The notes: generated from the sequence alone by a model not told the origin. 45,781 bases of DNA from an uncultured Alphaproteobacteria bacterium (GCA_944391725.1 CALXUQ010000006.1:1-45781), one strand, 5' to 3'. Positions 16,638 through 25,863 are shown, counted from the stretch's first letter. Made by a program: numbers and translations.

Positions 16638-18068
16638 TTATTCCTCATCTTCGTCATCATCAATTTCTTCCAACACATCATTGGATTGATGTTCAACATA
16701 CAAATGCCATTCATCCTGACCAAAAGCCTTGCAATGCGGACAAACCGAATGCCATTCCTGAGATTTTTCACCACAAGTTGCACAAACCCAAAGAGCATCA
16801 TCGGCACAACTATCCAAACGTTTGCGCCAAGCTTTGGCTTCTTTTTTATCTTTGTTAAATTTATCTTCAATCTCGGCAATCATATTGCAGACTTTTTTGG
16901 TACAAGGATTATTAACCAAAAACATCTCCACTTCTGACTTTGCTTTTGCCCAGTGTCCGCCCTCAATCGCCAGTTCGGCAGTTAAACGATTATTCAAAGA
17001 AGGACGCAAAGCATTGCAATTAACCAAAGTTTCCAAGCGTTTCATCCGTTCTTTGCCTTTTTTGTCGCCATATAAGTCAATATAAGCATAAGCAACCGCA
17101 TCAATCGGGTTTTTCTTCCAAGCCGTCATCAACACATTTTCGGCCAAACGCACCTGATTATCATTTTTCTTATAATAATCGGCCAAAGCCAAAGCCGCCG
17201 GCACTAAAGTATCATCCGCCTTAATGGATTGCGAAACATATTTGAAGAAATTGACCTCATCTCCGGCTTCTTGATATTGCTTAGCCCGTTCAAAAAGCAC
17301 CATCGCCCGCAAACGATTATACTTATTAAGCGGAATAATTTTCTTCTTATAACCGGCATCAAGCACCTGCAAAGCACCATCCCAATCTTGTGCTTTAGCT
17401 CTTAGTTCAAAGGCACTTTCAATAATCCAATACAAATCCTGACGCAGTTCAAAAGCTTTATTAACGGTAGCCAAAGCCACTTGAAACTCTTTCTTTTCCA
17501 TTTGAGCTTCCACCGCAGCTTTCATACCCACAATCTGAATATCGGCATTACGCATCAGTTTTTCTGACAACTTTTCCATCTTGTCATAATTTTTTTCGCC
17601 TTTATAGATTTTCATCATCAACAAGTCAATAATAGGATCTTTGCCGATAACTTGTTTAAGCTCCTTAATATTTTGTCTGGCTTCAGTCATATCACCGGCC
17701 GTAATTGCAGTCATAGCTTTTAAGACCTGGAGCAAAGAGCGATCAAAATCCTTACGATCAATAATTATTTTCTCACTGATTTTACCGGCCAAAACATCAA
17801 TGGTTTCATCTTCTTGTCCATCGCGGTTAGACAACAAAGACGTCTTATACACCTCCTTAACTTGCAATTTGAGTAGCGCTCTAAACAACCGATTGGCAAC
17901 ATCAAGCACCACCACGGCAAACAACAGCAACAACAGGAGCTCCGGCACCGATAAAGCAACATCAAAATCGCGCCAATTAATTGTGGCAACACTTTCTTTA
18001 TCCAACATCCAGACAATGACTGTAACAATCAGCCCCAACAAAACAAAAGTTGAAATTTTTCTAGTCAT
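16638..18068 (-). CDS. HemY-like TPR membrane protein with C-terminal zinc ribbon
   Basis: A 476-residue inner-membrane protein of the alphaproteobacterial HemY-like type. Two N-terminal helices (about 5-22 and 42-63) precede a long tetratricopeptide-repeat region (residues about 110-400). A Cys4-type ribbon near the end (CATCGEKSQEWHSVCPHC) resembles the rubredoxin-like domain of LapB/YciM. The tail is very acidic (EEIDDDEDEE). Despite the name, these proteins are not protoporphyrinogen oxidases; a scaffold role in the envelope is assumed. The gene overlaps the mitofilin-like gene by 8 bp, a conserved pair. Confidence 0.82.
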   Translation of the reverse strand: MTRKISTFVLLGLIVTVIVWMLDKESVATINWRDFDVALSVPELLLLLLFAVVVLDVANRLFRALLKLQVKEVYKTSLLSNRDGQEDETIDVLAGKISEKIIIDRKDFDRSLLQVLKAMTAITAGDMTEARQNIKELKQVIGKDPIIDLLMMKIYKGEKNYDKMEKLSEKLMRNADIQIVGMKAAVEAQMEKKEFQVALATVNKAFELRQDLYWIIESAFELRAKAQDWDGALQVLDAGYKKKIIPLNKYNRLRAMVLFERAKQYQEAGDEVNFFKYVSQSIKADDTLVPAALALADYYKKNDNQVRLAENVLMTAWKKNPIDAVAYAYIDLYGDKKGKERMKRLETLVNCNALRPSLNNRLTAELAIEGGHWAKAKSEVEMFLVNNPCTKKVCNMIAEIEDKFNKDKKEAKAWRKRLDSCADDALWVCATCGEKSQEWHSVCPHCKAFGQDEWHLYVEHQSNDVLEEIDDDEDEE

Positions 18069-19083
18069 TGTTAATCTCCTTATTAATTGAGTTCACTTTC
18101 ATCACGGCCAAAGCATTATTAGCAATTTGCTTCACCGCAGAATTAAATTCCATTTTGGTTTTCACTAAACCGACCCATTCTTGCAAAGCCTCGGATTTAG
18201 CCAACAAATCCGCATTTTTAGGCTGCTGCAGCATCATCAATGCACTTTGCAAATCTTCTGCATCGACAAGCTTTTTGATATTGACTAAAGTTTGATTTTC
18301 CTCAAACTCCGGCACTTGATTATTGGTGCGCCTAACTTTGATAAATTGATTAAGTTTACTGTTTAAGCGATCTTTCCAAGTTTTCTCAAACTCTTTCTTA
18401 TGCATTTCTGCAATTTCATTATAAACAACCTGAAAACGATTAACCAAAAACACATTTGACTTAACACCGCTGATGGCAATTTTCTGAATTTGTTCCACCG
18501 CCGGACGCACCGATAAATTGTTCTGAGCCAATTGGCTTAAAATCGCCGCCTCATATTCAAAACTTCCACCCTGCTCGGCACTGTCTTTAACCATCATCAC
18601 GGCAGTAAGAATAAGTGCACTTTCATCAGTAACTCTGGCTAAAACATTAACCTTATTTTCCAACCGATCCAAACGGGTCACAATCCCCAAAACCGTTGAA
18701 GCATCGGCCTTATTGTCAATAATCGCCAAATTAGTTTTTTCCAAGTTATCAAATTTCTGATTAAGTTTTTCAATCGTATCATTAGAAATATTCTGAGCCT
18801 CGGCATTACGTTGTGCCAATTCGGCTCTCAATTGAGCAATTTCTTGTTGCAAGATTTCCATTTGGTTCGGCGCCTGCTGTTCTTGCACCGGACTGGCGAG
18901 CATTTCTTCAAATTTAACTTTTACCTGATTGACCAGCTCCGGATTCCTCCACATTGCCGTTCCCAACAGCGCCAAAACTACAATCACCACCAACCACTTA
19001 AATAATATTCCCCAATTTTGCTTTTGAGGCTGAGGCGCCTCCTCGGGAAGATTTTTGTTTTCTGCGTTCGGATTCTTTGCCAT
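18061..19083 (-). CDS. Mitofilin-like (HemX/Mic60-type) inner-membrane protein
   Basis: A 340-residue protein with a short polar Pro/Gln-rich N-terminus, one membrane helix (about 27-44, ILFKWLVVIVVLALLGTAMW), a coiled coil (about 70-125, rich in Gln, Glu and Leu), and a helical C-terminal domain. This is the layout of alphaproteobacterial Mic60/mitofilin homologs, which shape the envelope and lie between hemD and hemY in many relatives. Here hemC and hemD are missing and tsaD is divergent directly upstream. Assignment rests on architecture and context more than on strong motifs. Confidence 0.75.
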   Translation of the reverse strand: MAKNPNAENKNLPEEAPQPQKQNWGILFKWLVVIVVLALLGTAMWRNPELVNQVKVKFEEMLASPVQEQQAPNQMEILQQEIAQLRAELAQRNAEAQNISNDTIEKLNQKFDNLEKTNLAIIDNKADASTVLGIVTRLDRLENKVNVLARVTDESALILTAVMMVKDSAEQGGSFEYEAAILSQLAQNNLSVRPAVEQIQKIAISGVKSNVFLVNRFQVVYNEIAEMHKKEFEKTWKDRLNSKLNQFIKVRRTNNQVPEFEENQTLVNIKKLVDAEDLQSALMMLQQPKNADLLAKSEALQEWVGLVKTKMEFNSAVKQIANNALAVMKVNSINKEINND

Positions 19084-19109
19084 CTTTAGCCTTTCCGTAA
19101 AAATTGCCT

Positions 19110-19138
19110 TTGCTTTTGATTTAATTATAGTGTATATA
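19110..19138 (+). promoter_or_regulatory. Probable tsaD promoter
   Basis: TTGCTT at 19110-19115 and TATATA at 19133-19138 with a 17-bp spacer, about 36 bp before the tsaD start codon. Confidence 0.5.
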
Positions 19139-19174
19139 ACTATACAAAAACATCAATAAAAAAAGAGTAAACAA

Positions 19175-20254
19175 ATGATAGTTTTAGGGATTGAGAGCAG
19201 CTGCGACGAAACGGCAGCCGCCATAGTTAATGAAAAAAGAGAGATTTTGGGTCAGTGCTTACTCACTCAACTTGAAGAGCACAAACCTTTCGGCGGAGTT
19301 GTACCAGAGATTGCCGCCCGCTCCCACTTAGAGCATATTGATGATATTATTGACCACACCTTCAAAAGCGCCAATCTCAAACCTCAAGATGTTGATGCCA
19401 TTGCTGCCGCCTCCGGTCCCGGATTAATCGGCGGTGTGGTTGTGGGTGTAATGGCTGCCAAAGCCATGTGCTTGGCCTTAAATAAGCCTTTTATCGCGGT
19501 CAATCATTTGGAGGGCCACGCCTTAGCCGCCCGCCTCACTTCCAATGTCAAATATCCCTATTTGTTGCTGTTGGTATCTGGCGGTCACTGCCAAATTTTA
19601 GTGGTTAAAGGGGTTGGCAATTTTGAACGCCTCGGCACCACCATTGATGATGCCGCCGGTGAGGCCTTTGATAAAGTTTCCAAAATGTTGGGGTTAGGAT
19701 ATCCCGGTGGTCCGATCATCGAAAAAATGGCTGCCGTCGGCAACAGTCGCCGCTTTGTATTGCCTAAGCCGCTGTTCAATTCCGGCGATTGTAACTTGTC
19801 TTTCTCAGGCTTAAAAACTGCAGTTAGAAAGATTATTGAATCTTATTCTCCCGACGGCATTTTGGAACACGCCATTTTGCCCGAACAAGATGTTGCCGAT
19901 ATTTGCGCCGGTTTCCAGTTCACCGTCACCGAATGCCTTTGCCAAAAGCTAGATAAAGCCATTAGCTATTTCAAACAAAAATATCCTCAAGGCAAAGACT
20001 TGGTCGTATCCGGCGGGGTAGCATCTAACACCTTTTTGCGCACTCGCTTGGAACTCTTAGCTCAGGCTCGCGGATTAGAATTTTCTGCTCCGCCGATTCG
20101 TTTTTGCACTGACAATGGTGTTATGATTGCTTGGGCCGGTTTAGAGCGTTTCCAAAACGGCTATACCAATAGTTTGGATTTCAAACCCAGACCGCGTTGG
20201 CCCTTAGATGAAAACGCCCCCAAAGCAGCCGGAGCCGGAGGAGTAAAAGCATGA
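19175..20254 (+). CDS. tsaD: tRNA N6-threonylcarbamoyladenosine transferase TsaD
   Basis: A 359-residue ASKHA-fold enzyme that transfers threonylcarbamoyl to A37 of ANN-decoding tRNAs with TsaB and TsaE (tsaE is at 40576). The N-terminus VLGIESSCDETAAAIV, GGVVPEIAARSHLEHI, the metal-binding NHLEGHALAARL (two His) and CTDNGVMIAWAG are diagnostic. AAAGAG precedes the ATG. It is divergent from the mitofilin-like gene, and its last bases overlap nth (ATGA), so tsaD-nth are cotranscribed. Confidence 0.97.
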   Translation: MIVLGIESSCDETAAAIVNEKREILGQCLLTQLEEHKPFGGVVPEIAARSHLEHIDDIIDHTFKSANLKPQDVDAIAAASGPGLIGGVVVGVMAAKAMCLALNKPFIAVNHLEGHALAARLTSNVKYPYLLLLVSGGHCQILVVKGVGNFERLGTTIDDAAGEAFDKVSKMLGLGYPGGPIIEKMAAVGNSRRFVLPKPLFNSGDCNLSFSGLKTAVRKIIESYSPDGILEHAILPEQDVADICAGFQFTVTECLCQKLDKAISYFKQKYPQGKDLVVSGGVASNTFLRTRLELLAQARGLEFSAPPIRFCTDNGVMIAWAGLERFQNGYTNSLDFKPRPRWPLDENAPKAAGAGGVKA

Positions 20255-20886
20255 GAAAAGCTGAAGAAATACTTGAGATACTTAAAATTTTTAATGACAA
20301 AGATCCCAACCCGCGTTGTGAGCTCGACTACACCAATGTTTATACATTGCTGGTTGCCGTATTGCTCTCCGCTCAAACCACCGACAAAGGTGTCAACAAA
20401 GCCACGGCCGAGCTGTTTAAGATTGCCGACACTCCGCAAAAAATGTTAGAGCTCGGTTTAGAAAATCTCAAAGGATATATTAAAACAATTGGCTTGTATA
20501 ATAATAAGGCCAAAAACATCATTGCTTTGAGCCAAGAGTTGATAAACAAATATCAAGGTGAAGTTCCCTCTGACCGCCAAGCTTTGGAAAATCTTCCCGG
20601 TGTTGGCCGCAAAACCGCCAATGTCGTACTTAATGTCTGGTTTAATCAGCCAACAATAGCTGTTGATACACATGTCATGAGAATATCCCATCGCTTAGGG
20701 TTTTCGGATGGTAAAACTCCGCTTGCCGTCGAAGAAGACTTAAATGCCGTTTTGCCGGATAATTACAAGAAAAACGCCAATCATTGGCTGGTTTTGTTTG
20801 GACGCTATATCTGCAAAGCTCAAAAACCCAATTGTCCTAATTGCCCGATTGCAAGCTTTTGCAAAAGTGCCGATAAACGGCTTTAA
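20251..20886 (+). CDS. nth: Endonuclease III (DNA glycosylase/AP lyase)
   Basis: A 211-residue base-excision repair enzyme that removes oxidised pyrimidines. The HhH motif LPGVGRKTANVVLN carries the catalytic Lys; the catalytic Asp lies in IAVDTHVMRISHRLGF. The Cys pattern C-x6-C-x2-C-x5-C (CKAQKPNCPNCPIASFC) binds the 4Fe-4S cluster. Length and spacing are normal. It overlaps the tsaD stop by 4 bp and the convergent Smr gene by 4 bp. Confidence 0.96.
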   Translation: MRKAEEILEILKIFNDKDPNPRCELDYTNVYTLLVAVLLSAQTTDKGVNKATAELFKIADTPQKMLELGLENLKGYIKTIGLYNNKAKNIIALSQELINKYQGEVPSDRQALENLPGVGRKTANVVLNVWFNQPTIAVDTHVMRISHRLGFSDGKTPLAVEEDLNAVLPDNYKKNANHWLVLFGRYICKAQKPNCPNCPIASFCKSADKRL

Positions 20887-21449
20887 TCATCTCTTTTGCG
20901 TCGCAGCAAAATCGTTAAAGCTCCCTCGCCGCCATCTTCAATCCGCGAATAATCAAACGTCAGAATCAGCGGTCTGATTTGCGGATTATTCAGCCATTGC
21001 GGCACCAAATCTTTAAGCACGCCACGGGCGGCAAAAATATCATCTTCACGATGCAAACCTTTTCCGGTCACAACCTGCACACAGCGTTTGCGACGTAGAT
21101 AGGCCTGTTTAATAAAAGATTCCACCTTGTCAAAAGCCTCATCAACATGACAACCGTGCAAATCTAAAATCGATTCGATAGCAAATTCGCCCCGCTTAAA
21201 ACGGCGCATGGTATTAGCATCAATATTGCTGGAGGTACCTGGAGTTATAAAATCGAGTTTTTCACCGCCATAAGCTTCAAACACATTAACATTTTCGCGG
21301 ATAACAAACTCTTGCGGTTTGGGTTTAGATAAATCCACATTCGGAGCTTTAAGTTTTTTCACTCCTTTGATTTCATTTTGCCAAGCTTGTTGGTCATTAT
21401 CATCAGGCTGCTGAAGATTGTTCTTGGTTATCAGTTTTTTTATCTTCAT
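20883..21449 (-). CDS. smr: Smr/MutS2-type domain protein (SmrA-like)
   Basis: A 188-residue protein with a C-terminal Smr domain: LDLHGCHVDEAFDKVESFI, CVQVVTGKGLH and the closing GGEGALTILLRR. Smr domains are nucleases acting on DNA or on mRNA at collided ribosomes. The N-terminal 80 residues are polar and disordered. It is placed next to mltA and tim44 as in other alphaproteobacteria. The start at 21449 overlaps the upstream gene by 47 bp and has no clear ribosome binding site, so a later start or translational coupling is possible. Confidence 0.85.
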   Translation of the reverse strand: MKIKKLITKNNLQQPDDNDQQAWQNEIKGVKKLKAPNVDLSKPKPQEFVIRENVNVFEAYGGEKLDFITPGTSSNIDANTMRRFKRGEFAIESILDLHGCHVDEAFDKVESFIKQAYLRRKRCVQVVTGKGLHREDDIFAARGVLKDLVPQWLNNPQIRPLILTFDYSRIEDGGEGALTILLRRKRDD

Positions 21450-21909
21450 TATTTTTATCGACCATCAAATCCGCAAAATTAATCACCACAAAGTCTTTCC
21501 AATCTCCTTCTGGAGCCACACAGCCAATGGTTTTGTTGTCGGCATTTACTAATACAATACCGCCCCATTCCCATAGCTTTTCACAATTTTCATAACCTGA
21601 AACCAAATAAGCTTTTGTACGCTCAATCAGGCGGCGATAAATTTTCTTTTTGAAATAAACGCTGAAAACCTCAACCATCACCCCGATAAACAACAAACCA
21701 AAAATCACCCCTACGCCGATAATCAACGCCAAACCGATTAACACCGGCACCAAAACCGGCAACAGCGATTCCCACGGATCATAGACCGGAGATTGCGGCC
21801 GATTAATTTTGCCATAATCAAGGTAGATTCTGAGTTTATCTTGGCTGATAGCAGTTTTTAAGGCCTTGTAGACCAATAAATCGGCCTTATTTGGAATTTT
21901 GGTACTCAT
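21403..21909 (-). CDS. Hypothetical membrane protein between mltA and smr
   Basis: A 168-residue protein with a strongly hydrophobic central stretch (about 48-85, LLPVLVPVLIGLALIIGVGV onward) that forms one long or two short helices. A basic segment (KKKIYRRLIER), a small domain with Trp residues, and an acidic, polar tail follow. I do not recognise it. It starts within the mltA stop (ATGA overlap, GAGGTG upstream) and runs 47 bp into the smr gene, so it is part of the tim44-mltA-smr operon. Confidence 0.75.
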   Translation of the reverse strand: MSTKIPNKADLLVYKALKTAISQDKLRIYLDYGKINRPQSPVYDPWESLLPVLVPVLIGLALIIGVGVIFGLLFIGVMVEVFSVYFKKKIYRRLIERTKAYLVSGYENCEKLWEWGGIVLVNADNKTIGCVAPEGDWKDFVVINFADLMVDKNNEDKKTDNQEQSSAA

Positions 21910-23093
21910 TGTACTTTCACCTCGGCATTGTTAGGTACCAAGATATAATAACGACCTCCCGCATTCATACTTCCGGCCAAGCGCAGAACGTCATCACCGC
22001 CGCTACCCCAAAAATAGTCACCGCGGATAGGACCTTTAATTGCACTACCCACATCTTGAGCAACGACTAATTTTCCGAGTTTTCCTTTGTCCGGATAAGA
22101 AGTTTCCAACCACATCAAACTGCCAAGCGGAATATAATCCGTATCCACGGCCAAGCTTCTGCCTGCGGTCAAAGCCACACCCTGAGCTCCGATTGGTCCA
22201 TTAGCTCTAATCAGACGATGAAACACATAACGAGGATTCTCGTTTATATATTTTTCCGATTTATAAGAATTTTCATTCAGCCATTGTTTTATTCTAATCA
22301 TATTAACTTCATTGCTGGCCAATTCCTTATGTTCCAACAAAATCGAGCCAATCCCCTTAAACGGCCAACCATTATTTCCGGCATAACCAATACGTTGATA
22401 AGTTCCGTCTTCCAACTGAGCAATTGCCGACCCCTGAATTTGAGCAATCAAAGCATCCGCCTGAGAAGAAACATATAAAATTGCCTGAGCTCTCAAACGC
22501 GGTCCGAGTTTACCGATTTCCTCTCTGGTATAATAAGGCACCAACTTTTGCCCCACCAAACGACCGACCAATTGTTTCTTAGGCAAAGACTTGTCAAAAT
22601 CCTGCAAATTGACTTCAAACAAATCTGCCGGTCGTCCATAAATCGGATATGGATAATCCGAACGTTTATATTTTGAAGCTCTGAACATCACTTCATAATA
22701 AGAAGTAAATTTTCCGTTTGGGCTGTCATTATAAGTGATGGCATAAGGAATAAAGTTTTTTTCTAAAAACTCGCGATATTGTTCCGGTTTGTATAAAGGT
22801 AAAACTTTACAAGCTTCCTGATAAGCCGCCGTTAACACCTTAATTTTGGCATTTCCCATATATTCCTTCTGCTCTTGCAAAATTTTCGGACAAGAAAGCT
22901 TAAAAGCCTCCACTGCCTCATTAACATTATCTTTGGACCAATCCGCCAAATCCGAAAAGCTTGCCGGAGTAACTTTCAGAGCCGAAATTTCGACTTTTTC
23001 GGGCATTTGCACCGGTTGTTCTTGTTCTTCTTTTTCGCCGCAAGAAGCCAGCAATAAGACACTCAAAAAATAAAAAAGTTTCTTTGTCATCAT
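21906..23093 (-). CDS. mltA: Membrane-bound lytic murein transglycosylase A
   Basis: A 395-residue lipoprotein that cleaves the glycan strand of peptidoglycan to give 1,6-anhydro-muropeptides. The N-terminus has a lipobox (FLSVLLLASC; Cys about residue 18). The MltA domain follows (FTSYYEVMF, YPIYGRPADLFEV), with the 3D domain near the end: VVAQDVGSAIKGPIRGDYFWGSG holds the catalytic Asp. The products would feed the AmpG-like permease at 3087. The start overlaps the Tim44 gene stop as ATGA; two consecutive ATG codons (23093, 23090) are equally possible. Confidence 0.93.
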   Translation of the reverse strand: MMTKKLFYFLSVLLLASCGEKEEQEQPVQMPEKVEISALKVTPASFSDLADWSKDNVNEAVEAFKLSCPKILQEQKEYMGNAKIKVLTAAYQEACKVLPLYKPEQYREFLEKNFIPYAITYNDSPNGKFTSYYEVMFRASKYKRSDYPYPIYGRPADLFEVNLQDFDKSLPKKQLVGRLVGQKLVPYYTREEIGKLGPRLRAQAILYVSSQADALIAQIQGSAIAQLEDGTYQRIGYAGNNGWPFKGIGSILLEHKELASNEVNMIRIKQWLNENSYKSEKYINENPRYVFHRLIRANGPIGAQGVALTAGRSLAVDTDYIPLGSLMWLETSYPDKGKLGKLVVAQDVGSAIKGPIRGDYFWGSGGDDVLRLAGSMNAGGRYYILVPNNAEVKVQ

Positions 23094-23779
23094 TTTTTAG
23101 TCGACACCAAAAGCCAGTTAGGGTTAGTAGAAGTCAGCGCGCGTTCAAAGGTCCAAACATCAGTAATATTCTGAATAAACTTATCATCACCTTCAATCAC
23201 GTCGCCTTGTTTATTTTTGAGCAGGTTCACTTGCTCGCTGACAAATTCGACAATAATTTTTGCCACCTGATTTTTGCCAATTTTAGCTTTAATGATTTCA
23301 GCCTTATTAAAGCCGATAAAATCCGCCTCCGCCGTCACTCCTTGAGCCTGACGATTTTCAATCACCTCTTGGAATTTTTTCAGCAAATTTTTATTAACCA
23401 GCTTTTCCAGAGTTGCAATATCGCCTTTTGCAAAAGCCTCAACAATAATCTCAAAGGCTCTTTTTGCCCCCGACAAGAAATTATTTTTATCAAAATTCGG
23501 AATTTCACTCAAAACTTTATCGGTTTCGCTCAATGTTATATCTGTATTATCATCATTATTCTCAGAGTTAGCCGCATCAATCTGCACCACTTTTGCAGCA
23601 ATGGATTGCGGATTTTGCTGAGCTTCTTTAACAATCAAATCAAACAGCTTGGCTGCATTTTCTTCTGCTTGTTTTTGGTTAGTATCAGCCGGTCTGGTTC
23701 CAAGCACTGCTTTCAACCGATTAAAAATCAGCACCACCACAACCAACAACACCAAAATATCAAAATATTGTCCCAACAT
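23090..23779 (-). CDS. tim44: Tim44-like domain membrane protein
   Basis: A 229-residue protein of the Tim44/TimA family. One N-terminal helix (about 5-20, YFDILVLLVVVVLIFNRL), a polar linker with Gln/Asn-rich segments, then the Tim44 domain (about 85-229, FLSGAKRAFEIIVEAFAKGD, then VTDVWTFERALTSTNPNWLLV). It is the bacterial relative of the mitochondrial import motor adaptor; its bacterial role is not settled. It lies next to secB and mltA as in other alphaproteobacteria. ATG at 23779 has AAGG upstream. Confidence 0.9.
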   Translation of the reverse strand: MLGQYFDILVLLVVVVLIFNRLKAVLGTRPADTNQKQAEENAAKLFDLIVKEAQQNPQSIAAKVVQIDAANSENNDDNTDITLSETDKVLSEIPNFDKNNFLSGAKRAFEIIVEAFAKGDIATLEKLVNKNLLKKFQEVIENRQAQGVTAEADFIGFNKAEIIKAKIGKNQVAKIIVEFVSEQVNLLKNKQGDVIEGDDKFIQNITDVWTFERALTSTNPNWLLVSTKK

Positions 23780-23926
23780 CAAACAACCTTTACCTTATTA
23801 TCTGAAATAAACTCCTAAAATTAATATATAAATATTTAGCCGATTAATCAACCATAATTATTTGACGAATTGAAAATTAGAGTGTAATCATTATATTAAT
23901 AAAAATTGATTAAAAAGGAGATAACA

Positions 23927-24400
23927 ATGGCCAAAAACAAGCCCGAGACTACCGCTAATGACAACAGCGATAAAACCGCACCGCAAAATCCACCGATTAT
24001 CATTAACAATCAGTACATCAAAGATTTATCCTTAGAAATTCCGCACGCACCCGAAATTTTCCGCAACTTAAAAGACAACCCCGACATTAATATTGACGTA
24101 AATGTTAATGCACATCATATGCATGACAATTTTTTCAATGTTTCACTCTTGTTTAAGATTAACGGTGTTGTTGATAATCAGCCCTTTTTCATTTTGGAAA
24201 TGGAATATGCGGGAGTAGTCAGTTTAAATATTCCCGAAGAGCATGTTGAACCGGTTTTGCTCATTGAAATTCCGCGTTTATTTTTCCCATTTGCTCGCAA
24301 CATCATCACCAACACTTTACAAAATGCCGGTTTACCGCCTTTGATGCTCAATCCGATAGATTTTGCAGCTATGTATCAACACAAAAAACAAGCCAATTAA
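23927..24400 (+). CDS. secB: Protein-export chaperone SecB
   Basis: A 157-residue cytosolic tetrameric chaperone that holds preproteins unfolded and delivers them to SecA. The motif NNQYIKDLSLEIPHAPEIF and the stretch EMEYAGVVSLNIPEE are diagnostic, and the end (PRLFFPFARNIITNTLQNAG, then LNPIDFAAMY) is typical. The start at 23927 has AAGGAG 6 bases upstream. It is divergent from tim44; a weak promoter (TTGACG and TATTAA, 16 bp apart) lies at 23872-23899. Confidence 0.95.
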   Translation: MAKNKPETTANDNSDKTAPQNPPIIINNQYIKDLSLEIPHAPEIFRNLKDNPDINIDVNVNAHHMHDNFFNVSLLFKINGVVDNQPFFILEMEYAGVVSLNIPEEHVEPVLLIEIPRLFFPFARNIITNTLQNAGLPPLMLNPIDFAAMYQHKKQAN

Positions 24401-24402
24401 TC

Positions 24403-24438
24403 AAAAAATCCGGGATTATAGTCCCGGATTTTTTTTAT
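24403..24438. terminator. Bidirectional terminator between secB and dnaQ
   Basis: AATCCGGGA (24407-24415) pairs perfectly with TCCCGGATT (24422-24430), with A and T runs on the outer sides. It serves both convergent genes. Confidence 0.92.
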
Positions 24439-25163
24439 TGTTTATCAGCTTCTGTAGTTTCTGCCAACCAAATTGGATTTTTTATCTTCTTTTCTAAAAA
24501 TTCCCGATGTTTCGCCTCATCTTCTTCTGAAAGTGCAAAAATCCGTGGTTCTCTGAATTTTTTTTCAGACTTTTGCACATTTTCACCTGCCGTCATCACA
24601 TTAGCAGCCGTCTGAGCAGACTTCTTTTTATCAAGCAACAAGCTTGGTTCACGACCACCCAAAAGTTCCAAATACACTTGCGCCAATAGCTGAGCATCAA
24701 GCAAAGCTCCATGCAAAGTACGGTCAGTATTATCAACATTATACCTTTTACACAAGGCATCAAGATTAACTCTCGCACCGGGGAACAATGTTTTGGCAAT
24801 TTCCAAGGTATCAACCACTCGATCCCAAGTAAACTGGGTTTTTCCGAGAAGCTTTTGCTCATAGTTGACAAACTTAATATCGAAAGAGGCATTGTGAGCT
24901 ACCAAAACGCCATCACCCACAAAATCCAACCATTCATCAACAATTTTATCAAATGTCGGAAACTGCTTTAAGTAATCATAACTCAAACCATGCACTTTGA
25001 AAGCATCTTCCGGCACTTCTCGCTGGGGATTAATATATTGATGATAAGTCACCCCGGTCGGAATATGATTAATCAGTTCAACCGCGCCGATTTCCACCAA
25101 CTTATCCCCGTTTTCCGGGTCAAAACCGGTTGTTTCCGTATCAAAAACAATTTCTCTAACCAT
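24435..25163 (-). CDS. dnaQ: DNA polymerase III epsilon subunit (3'-5' exonuclease)
   Basis: A 242-residue proofreading exonuclease. DEDDh motifs are visible: VFDTETTGFDP (ExoI, Asp8 and Glu10), HNASFDIKFVN (ExoII) and HGALLDAQLLAQVY (ExoIII, His and Asp). The C-terminal polar tail ends in a charged segment that may contact the polymerase alpha subunit. The start at 25163 lies 1 bp after the coaE stop, so the two are translated from one message. dnaQ-coaE beside the origin is a conserved alphaproteobacterial arrangement. Confidence 0.95.
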   Translation of the reverse strand: MVREIVFDTETTGFDPENGDKLVEIGAVELINHIPTGVTYHQYINPQREVPEDAFKVHGLSYDYLKQFPTFDKIVDEWLDFVGDGVLVAHNASFDIKFVNYEQKLLGKTQFTWDRVVDTLEIAKTLFPGARVNLDALCKRYNVDNTDRTLHGALLDAQLLAQVYLELLGGREPSLLLDKKKSAQTAANVMTAGENVQKSEKKFREPRIFALSEEDEAKHREFLEKKIKNPIWLAETTEADKQ

Positions 25164-25164
25164 G

Positions 25165-25740
25165 CTACAACTCATCAATAATGCTTAAAAGTTCAGTTTT
25201 CAAAACCCCAAGTGGTTTGTCGGTTTCTATCACCACATCGGAGCGCAAAATTTTTTCCTTGTTATCCATTTGCGCTGCAAGTATTTTTTCAAAATCTTGG
25301 GCCGAAATATTATCGCGTTTCATCACTCTTTGCTTTTGGATTTCTTTATCAACATCGGCCACAATCACCAAATCGCAATATTTATCCCAGCCAAGTTCCA
25401 AAATTAAGGCCGCATCAATAAAAAATATGTCATCATAGCGGCAATTTCGATGAATGATATTAAAGAAACGTTTGATTAAAAACGGATGCACCAATTCTTC
25501 CAAACGTTTCAGTTCATTAGAGTTTTCAAACACCAAATTTCTAAGCTTTCGCTTATTAACTTTTCCGTTTTCATTAACTTCTGGAAAGCTTTTCAAAATC
25601 AGCTTAATAAAATCTCTTTTTCGATAAAGAGCTCTGGTCCAACCATCAACATCATAGACCACATAACCAAGCTCACGTACCAAACCGGCCAGCGTAGTTT
25701 TTCCGCAGCCGATAGACCCCGTAATTGCCACCAATTTCAT
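25165..25740 (-). CDS. coaE: Dephospho-CoA kinase
   Basis: A 191-residue enzyme for the last step of CoA synthesis. The P-loop GSIGCGKTTLAGLV starts at residue 8, followed by YVVYDVDGWTRALY (the DxD substrate region), LVHPFLIKRF and a lid with QKQRVMKRDN. ATG at 25740 opens the family's usual N-terminus MKLVAITGS; 18 bp of in-frame upstream sequence is not needed. It is the last gene before the origin; aroE and maf, often next in relatives, are absent. Confidence 0.95.
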   Translation of the reverse strand: MKLVAITGSIGCGKTTLAGLVRELGYVVYDVDGWTRALYRKRDFIKLILKSFPEVNENGKVNKRKLRNLVFENSNELKRLEELVHPFLIKRFFNIIHRNCRYDDIFFIDAALILELGWDKYCDLVIVADVDKEIQKQRVMKRDNISAQDFEKILAAQMDNKEKILRSDVVIETDKPLGVLKTELLSIIDEL

Positions 25741-25770
25741 TTTTTTACCCCAAAACATATGGTTGGCAAG

Positions 25771-25779
25771 TTATACACA
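25771..25779 (+). promoter_or_regulatory. DnaA box
   Basis: TTATACACA, a perfect match to TTATNCACA, near the coaE side of the origin. Confidence 0.85.
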
Positions 25780-25793
25780 AATCGTTAACCTTT

Positions 25794-25802
25794 TGTGCAT
25801 AA
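25794..25802 (-). promoter_or_regulatory. DnaA box
   Basis: TGTGCATAA, the inverse of TTATGCACA and a perfect match, facing the box at 25771. Confidence 0.85.
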
Positions 25803-25863
25803 CTTCACCATTACCTAATGTTATACAATACTTATCACCGATAAACAAATTTATATCTGTAAG

